The notes under the pieces were generated by a model, which saw nothing but the letters and a program-made list of their open reading frames with translations, ran no database searches and had not been told where the DNA came from. Made by a program: the position numbers and the translations under genes. Shown here piece after piece: positions 12,575 through 16,103 of a DNA stretch of 16,103 bases (positions within the stretch are counted from its first letter, which is position 1; each line of letters begins with the position of its first letter). This DNA comes from an uncultured Paracoccaceae bacterium (GTDB lineage: Bacteria > Pseudomonadota > Alphaproteobacteria > Rhodobacterales > Rhodobacteraceae), in the NCBI GenBank assembly GCA_937907485.1, contig CALESR010000195.1:1-16103 (forward strand), read 5' to 3'.

Positions 12575-14590
12575 CTGGCCAGGGTTCCTTCGATCCTTCT
12601 GGGTTGCCTTGCAACCATGGTGCTTCTGGGTCTCGCTGCCGTCTGGCCTGCGTCGGTTCAGGCACAATCGCGCCCGGTGCTTGCGCTGACAGGGCCCGTC
12701 GAATCGTCCGGGCTGGCCCCCTTCCTCGAATACATCATTGATCCCGACTGGGATATGGACGTCACGACCCTTGCCGATGCCGCCGCGCCCGGTTGGCAGC
12801 CGCTGCCGGCAACGGGCGTCGATTTCGGCTATTCCCCGGCGCGGATCTGGCTGCGCCTCGCGGTGATCAACCAGAGCGAGGGAACCCGGGACTGGCGGTT
12901 CTATGTCCATTCGAACTTCTTTCCGACGCTGCAAATCTGGCAGATCGGGTCGCAGGGCGCGCCGGTTGCGTTGATGGATCTGGGCCCTGACAGCCCGTTC
13001 AGCGCCCGTCCCCTTGCCGCCCCCCAGACCGTGGCACCCTTTGCGTTGGCCCCGGGGGCAGCGGCGACTCTTGTCATGGCCTATTCCTCGCAAGGGTCGT
13101 CGCGCACCGCAGTCTCGATCGAAACCGCCGAGAGCTTTTCGGCGCTGTCGGCCTTGGCGATTGCCAAGACCTTCACGTTCTATGGCACGATTCTGGCGCT
13201 GCTGGCCGTGACCAGCATCGCGCTGGTCGTGCTGCGGCAGTTGCTGCACGCTGTCTATGCGGCCTATGTCGGCGGCATGGCCCTGTATATCGCGCATATC
13301 GACGGAACCACCTTCCAGCATCTGTGGCCAACGTTGCCGGGCCTGAACAACATGGCATCGGTGGTGCTGGGCACGGTGGTCATGGTCGCCGCAGCGCTGT
13401 TTGCGATCATCTACCTGCAAACGCGGCAGCATCACGCAGTTATGCACCGGGTTCTGCTAGGCGCGATCGTGGTCATTCTGGGCACTGTGGCGGTGCTCTG
13501 GGCCTCTGATCCGCAGCGTCTCAAGCAGGTCATGGTGGTGTTCCTGCCGTTGAATGCGCTGGTGATCCTGTCCGCCGCCATCGTCGCCGCTGGGTCGCGT
13601 TTTGATGACGTCAAGTATTTCCTGTTCGCCTGGCTGGCGGCGCTCAGCCCGGCCGTGCTGTTCATGGCGCGCCATGTCTTTGCCTTCGAATCCGGGATCA
13701 TCCCCACCTATGACGCGGTCCGTGCGGCGCTGGTGTTCGATGCCTACATGATGGGATTCGCTACCATCGACCAGCTCCGCCGTTCCCGCGAGCGGGCCTT
13801 GGCCGAAAGTCTGGCAATGGCCCGGCGCAACCTCATGCTGGGCGAGCGTCTGGCCGTTTTGGACCACAGCTACGACACCCTGTCCACACAGGCCCGCCTT
13901 CGCGAGGAGAATGTCAAGGACGCGGTCCACGACCTGCGCCAACCGATGCACGCGCTGCGCCTGTCGATGCGCCAACGACTGGTGGACGGCGAAACGGACA
14001 AGGACAGCAGCCAATTCGAGGCCGCGCTGGCCTATATGGAGCAGTTGGTGGCCGATCGTCTGGCCGCGCGCCCCGACCCCGCGCAAACGGCCGCGGTGGC
14101 CGAGGTTCCCCCGACCCAGGAGCCCGGCCTGCATGAGGTTTTGCGCGGCGTCACCGAGATGTTCGCGCCCGAAGCCGCGGCCAAGGGGCTGGCCCTGACG
14201 CTGCGGCTGGGCGCGCCTGACGGTCCGGTCGATGCCTATCCCCTGATGCGCGCGCTGGCCAATCTGGTGTCGAATGCTATCAAATACACCCGCAAGGGCC
14301 GCGTGCTGATCACGCTTCGCCGAACTGCCACCGGTTGGCGCGTCGAAGTTCACGACACCGGCCCCGGTCTGGATAAGTCGCAGTTCGCCCAAGCACTCGA
14401 GCGCAACGCAAGGCTGGACCGCGACCGGCCCGAAGCCGAGGGCAGCGGCTTGGGTCTGACAATCGTTCAGGACATCGTCACGGCCCAAGGTTGGACGATG
14501 ACACCCTGCAACCGCCGGCGAACCGGCGCAAGCATCCTTCTTGAGATCCCTGCGACATCAATCTCCCCCCGCCATAGTATCGGCATCTGA
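12542..14590 (+). CDS. Sensor histidine kinase with 7TMR-DISM input domain
   Basis: About 682 aa from ATG 12542. A signal peptide (hydrophobic run to about 41, VQA-QS cleavage) is followed by a periplasmic 7TMR-DISM extracellular domain (about 45-200), with the GVDFGYSPARIWLRL block typical of it. Seven membrane spans follow (about 208-404). After a coiled linker comes an H-box with His463 (VHDLRQPMHAL), then the ATPase domain with N-box NLVSNAIKYT (574-583), G1 DTGPG (605-609) and G2 GSGLG (634-638). 7TMR-DISM domains sense soluble ligands, often carbohydrates, at the periplasmic face. It is divergent from the response regulator gene and surely its partner. The start is uncertain: ATG 12542 overlaps that gene by 33 bp with a weak GGGA ahead, while ATG 12617 would cut the signal peptide. 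Confidence 0.9.
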   Translation: MIFGNHDPRLHLARVPSILLGCLATMVLLGLAAVWPASVQAQSRPVLALTGPVESSGLAPFLEYIIDPDWDMDVTTLADAAAPGWQPLPATGVDFGYSPARIWLRLAVINQSEGTRDWRFYVHSNFFPTLQIWQIGSQGAPVALMDLGPDSPFSARPLAAPQTVAPFALAPGAAATLVMAYSSQGSSRTAVSIETAESFSALSALAIAKTFTFYGTILALLAVTSIALVVLRQLLHAVYAAYVGGMALYIAHIDGTTFQHLWPTLPGLNNMASVVLGTVVMVAAALFAIIYLQTRQHHAVMHRVLLGAIVVILGTVAVLWASDPQRLKQVMVVFLPLNALVILSAAIVAAGSRFDDVKYFLFAWLAALSPAVLFMARHVFAFESGIIPTYDAVRAALVFDAYMMGFATIDQLRRSRERALAESLAMARRNLMLGERLAVLDHSYDTLSTQARLREENVKDAVHDLRQPMHALRLSMRQRLVDGETDKDSSQFEAALAYMEQLVADRLAARPDPAQTAAVAEVPPTQEPGLHEVLRGVTEMFAPEAAAKGLALTLRLGAPDGPVDAYPLMRALANLVSNAIKYTRKGRVLITLRRTATGWRVEVHDTGPGLDKSQFAQALERNARLDRDRPEAEGSGLGLTIVQDIVTAQGWTMTPCNRRRTGASILLEIPATSISPRHSIGI

Positions 14591-14697
14591 AGACCGACGT
14601 TCATCTAGGTCTCCCGCCCGGCTTCTCGGCGCAGTGATTGCTGTGGGGTGGAGTGGCAGCTTCGCCGATGCAAAGCTGTTCTGGTGTTACACATACA

Positions 14698-14740
14698 AGG
14701 GTCCGCTTTCCGCCCCAGTCGGACGTTCGCGAATGTCGCA
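14698..14740. repeat. Dispersed intergenic repeat-like sequence
   Basis: GGTCCGCTTTCCGCCCCAGT followed by CGGACGTTCGCGAATG is a GTCCGC/GCGGAC-type stretch that recurs in looser form at about 1974-2008 (minus) and 8709-8730. The spurious minus-strand peptide here (FANVRLGRKADP) resembles the false proteins often called from intergenic repeats of alphaproteobacterial genomes. The rest of the gap from 14591 to 14837 holds no gene I can support. Confidence 0.35.
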
Positions 14741-14837
14741 CGACACCCTGCCTCGCTACGAACATCGCACGTCACTCCGTTGCCCTGAGCCACTCTACCA
14801 CCTCGACATTCTATCTGCGCCTGACACACAAAGGCCC

Positions 14838-14866
14838 TTGACGTCTATCTGTGTCCTCCGCATATA
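14838..14866 (+). promoter_or_regulatory. Promoter placing transcription start at the ATG (leaderless)
   Basis: TTGACG (14838-14843), 17 bp, then CATATA (14861-14866) form a good sigma-70-like promoter. Only six bases separate the -10 box from the ATG at 14873, so the transcript should begin at or next to the start codon. Inverted arms GACACA (14823-14828) and TGTGTC (14850-14855) flank the -35 box and could bind a repressor. Confidence 0.5.
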
Positions 14867-14872
14867 GACCGC

Positions 14873-15562
14873 ATGCGAATCGGCCCCCTCATCTCTCTCT
14901 TGAGCACTACCTACGGCCTGCCGGAGGCTAGCGTGACGCTTGTTGCGCGAGCGATGCGCGAGGCGGGTTGGATTTCGACGGGTGCGAGGGGTGTCAACGC
15001 GCCCGAGATGAATGCGCGGGATGTGGCCCGGTTGACCCTGGCGCTGCTTTCGGGCGAGCCAGCGAGCAAGGTGGTCGCCGAGTTTGAGATTCTCCGGTCG
15101 CTTCAGACCAAGACGGTGTTCCCGAAGGAAGGGTTCGTGCCGCAGAGCGCGTTGCCGCAAGACCATACCTTCGAAGACTTGATCACTGCGCTTTTCACGG
15201 CATCGCTTGATGGTGCCCATGTCGGTCGCTTCATTGATCCTTTCCCAGGCGGCGACCTTTGGCCACGTTTCTCCATCGCTGTCGACGCCTCGTGCCGAAG
15301 CGGCCAAGTTGACCTGCCGAATCTTAGGGCCGACTACGAAGACCTCGCGAGCGCCAAGGAACTCGATACTCTCTACGCAATCGAACCGTTGACTCTCGAG
15401 ATTCACGCCAAGATTCAAGAGATTGAAGTTCGGACCGCCAGCGCGGATAGCAGCAGCGTTGTGGCTAACCGGGGCATGCGAGTTATCAGATCGATTTGCC
15501 AAGAAGAGTTCAAAACGATCGCGGCGGTCATGGGAACACCGGTTGTGGAGGGCATCATCTGA
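14873..15562 (+). CDS. Hypothetical protein, possible N-terminal helix-turn-helix-like domain
   Basis: This 229-aa soluble protein has no family I can name firmly. Its first 60 residues (LPEASVTLVARAMREAGWIS, then GARGVNAPEMNARDVARLTLALLSG) have the rhythm of a small helical, possibly DNA-binding, N-terminal region found in many proteobacterial hypothetical proteins, several phage-associated (recollection, not verified). The rest shows no transmembrane or catalytic motif. There is no Shine-Dalgarno; a promoter ends 6 bp before the ATG, suggesting a leaderless mRNA. The stop overlaps a potential ATG of the next frame (TGATG), so it is probably co-transcribed with the small gene at 15634. Codon pattern and unbroken frame support a real gene. 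Confidence 0.65.
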   Translation: MRIGPLISLLSTTYGLPEASVTLVARAMREAGWISTGARGVNAPEMNARDVARLTLALLSGEPASKVVAEFEILRSLQTKTVFPKEGFVPQSALPQDHTFEDLITALFTASLDGAHVGRFIDPFPGGDLWPRFSIAVDASCRSGQVDLPNLRADYEDLASAKELDTLYAIEPLTLEIHAKIQEIEVRTASADSSSVVANRGMRVIRSICQEEFKTIAAVMGTPVVEGII

Positions 15563-15633
15563 TGTCGTCCTTCCACAAACCTGGCCGGGCCAATCGTATA
15601 TCATCATTTGTCGCCAGCCCTGGAGGATCAAAC

Positions 15634-15873
15634 ATGACGACCAAGTCCACACTCGAGATCTCGACCAACACCGAGCAGCTTTCGAATGGCCAAGTCACGG
15701 CGCTCAATCAAGCACTGGTACAGATCAAGGCCATCTTGATCGAAGGTCTCCACCACAGGTTCTTTGACTGCGTCATCCGCAGTGAGATCGGAAAGAACAA
15801 CCGCCGCGAGTTGTTTGTCTGTTCTGGCAAGAGCCACAAGTTCATCATTGCCGCTGACGACCTGCGGGGCTGA
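15634..15873 (+). CDS. Small hypothetical protein (79 aa)
   Basis: Reads MTTKSTLEISTNTEQLSNGQ and ends in FIIAADDLRG. It has a strong ribosome binding site (GGAGG, 8 bp from ATG 15634). An alternative in-frame start at 15562 overlaps the previous stop as TGATG and also has a GGAGG 10 bp upstream, giving 103 aa; I prefer the shorter form because its spacing is better and the added residues look unconserved. The C-terminal half is basic with two cysteines (FFDCVIRS, ELFVCSGK) and could fold as a small mixed alpha/beta domain. Base composition is less GC-rich than the neighbours, a hint of transfer. Function unknown; it follows the 229-aa gene and is followed by a hairpin terminator. Confidence 0.65.
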   Translation: MTTKSTLEISTNTEQLSNGQVTALNQALVQIKAILIEGLHHRFFDCVIRSEIGKNNRRELFVCSGKSHKFIIAADDLRG

Positions 15874-15967
15874 GAGCGCACCGTCCGCCGATCCCTGAAA
15901 CGGGGACGGCACCCGAGTTTCCACCCCACGTTCTGCTACCGGTGTGAGTCCGGGGCCCTGAACGAAG

Positions 15968-15998
15968 ACACGATGAGCCCGTCTCGTCGTGTGCTTTT
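15968..15998 (+). terminator. Probable rho-independent terminator
   Basis: ACACGATGAG and CTCGTCGTGT form a 10-bp stem with one G-U pair and a 5-nt loop, followed by GCTTTT. It lies about 95 bp after the 79-aa gene and would end the two-gene unit before the insertion-sequence terminus. Confidence 0.6.
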
Positions 15999-16009
15999 CA
16001 GAGGCCGCC

Positions 16010-16072
16010 ATGCCGAGGACACCGAGAGCGCCCCTTTCCGCTGACTTGCTGTTGATTTTCACCCAGAACTGA
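16010..16072 (+). pseudogene. Short ORF truncated by the right insertion-sequence end
   Basis: ATG 16010 is preceded by AGAGG with 5-bp spacing and reads MPRTPRAPLSADLL before it enters the IS terminus at about 16050, stopping at 16070-16072. It may be the 5' remnant of a gene interrupted by the element, in the same way as hsdR at the left end. The 13-14 native codons are too few to identify it. Confidence 0.35.
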
Positions 16073-16103
16073 GCCGGTTAGGCGCATAATTTTCACTGAG
16101 AAC
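16050..16103 (+). mobile_element. Terminus of an IS21-like insertion sequence (right end of window)
   Basis: TGTTGATTTTCACCCAGAAC begins the element, which runs off the window. Its reverse complement matches the left-end terminus (86-140) at 45 of 55 positions without gaps. The two elements are related but not identical, and both point outward from the window. Confidence 0.6.

Noticed and set aside
12575..13447. In-frame upstream extension of the response regulator to 500 codons
   Set aside because: Residues before MQTRVVIAEDH are Arg/Gln-rich with no domain and are antisense to the kinase; receiver homology starts at 12574.
13457..14488. A 343-codon minus-strand open frame inside the kinase gene
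   Set aside because: Low-complexity Gln/His/Arg/Gly composition, antisense to a kinase with all conserved boxes; an artefact of codon bias.
14873..15873. Toxin-antitoxin pair
   Set aside because: The first protein is too large for a typical toxin or antitoxin and neither shows a known motif; no support beyond pairing.
1..16103. tRNA/rRNA genes or CRISPR array
   Set aside because: No tRNA-like TPsiC/cloverleaf signature, rRNA sequence, or regularly spaced short repeats seen by eye on either strand.

Overview
The window is GC-rich DNA, apart from a somewhat less GC-rich stretch near the right end. It has well-formed AGGAG-type ribosome binding sites and protein families typical of an alphaproteobacterium, most likely of the Rhodobacteraceae type. 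This assignment is an inference from gene content and base composition; no rRNA or other phylogenetic marker is present. It looks like an accessory or chromosomal-island stretch rather than a core locus: both ends are termini of diverged, IS21-like insertion sequences in inverted orientation, a lone tyrosine recombinase sits in the middle, and several genes are broken.

Left section (1-2098): an IS terminus cuts a type I restriction (HsdR-like) gene after 17 codons. Then come a decayed amidohydrolase N-terminus, a DUF861-type cupin, and a divergent GNAT acetyltransferase.

Stress section (2099-8475): a YqhC-like AraC regulator lies just upstream of a Kef-type K+/H+ antiporter on the minus strand and diverges from an aldo/keto reductase. 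Three copies of a GGCAGGA(A)T motif lie in the shared intergenic region. Together these look like a reactive-electrophile (aldehyde/methylglyoxal) defence unit. Next to it is a minus-strand operon of a SulP anion transporter with a STAS domain and a tandem-domain universal stress protein.

Middle (8476-9733): a compact tyrosine recombinase with a complete catalytic set, flanked by gene-free DNA.

Regulatory section (9734-14590): two tandem LysE-type exporters and a secreted SH3-domain protein, all on the minus strand. Each has the same 18-bp palindrome (ATCAGGTGATCACCTGAT or a one- to two-base variant) 76-94 bp before its start codon. They are followed by a LuxR-type response regulator and a head-to-head, overlapping 7TMR-DISM sensor kinase. 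The palindrome is the strongest unexplained signal in the window and may define a small local regulon, possibly of the adjacent two-component system.

Right section (14591-16103): a dispersed-repeat-like intergenic stretch, a probably leaderless 229-aa gene of unknown function, a 79-aa small gene with a terminator, and a short ORF truncated by the right IS end.
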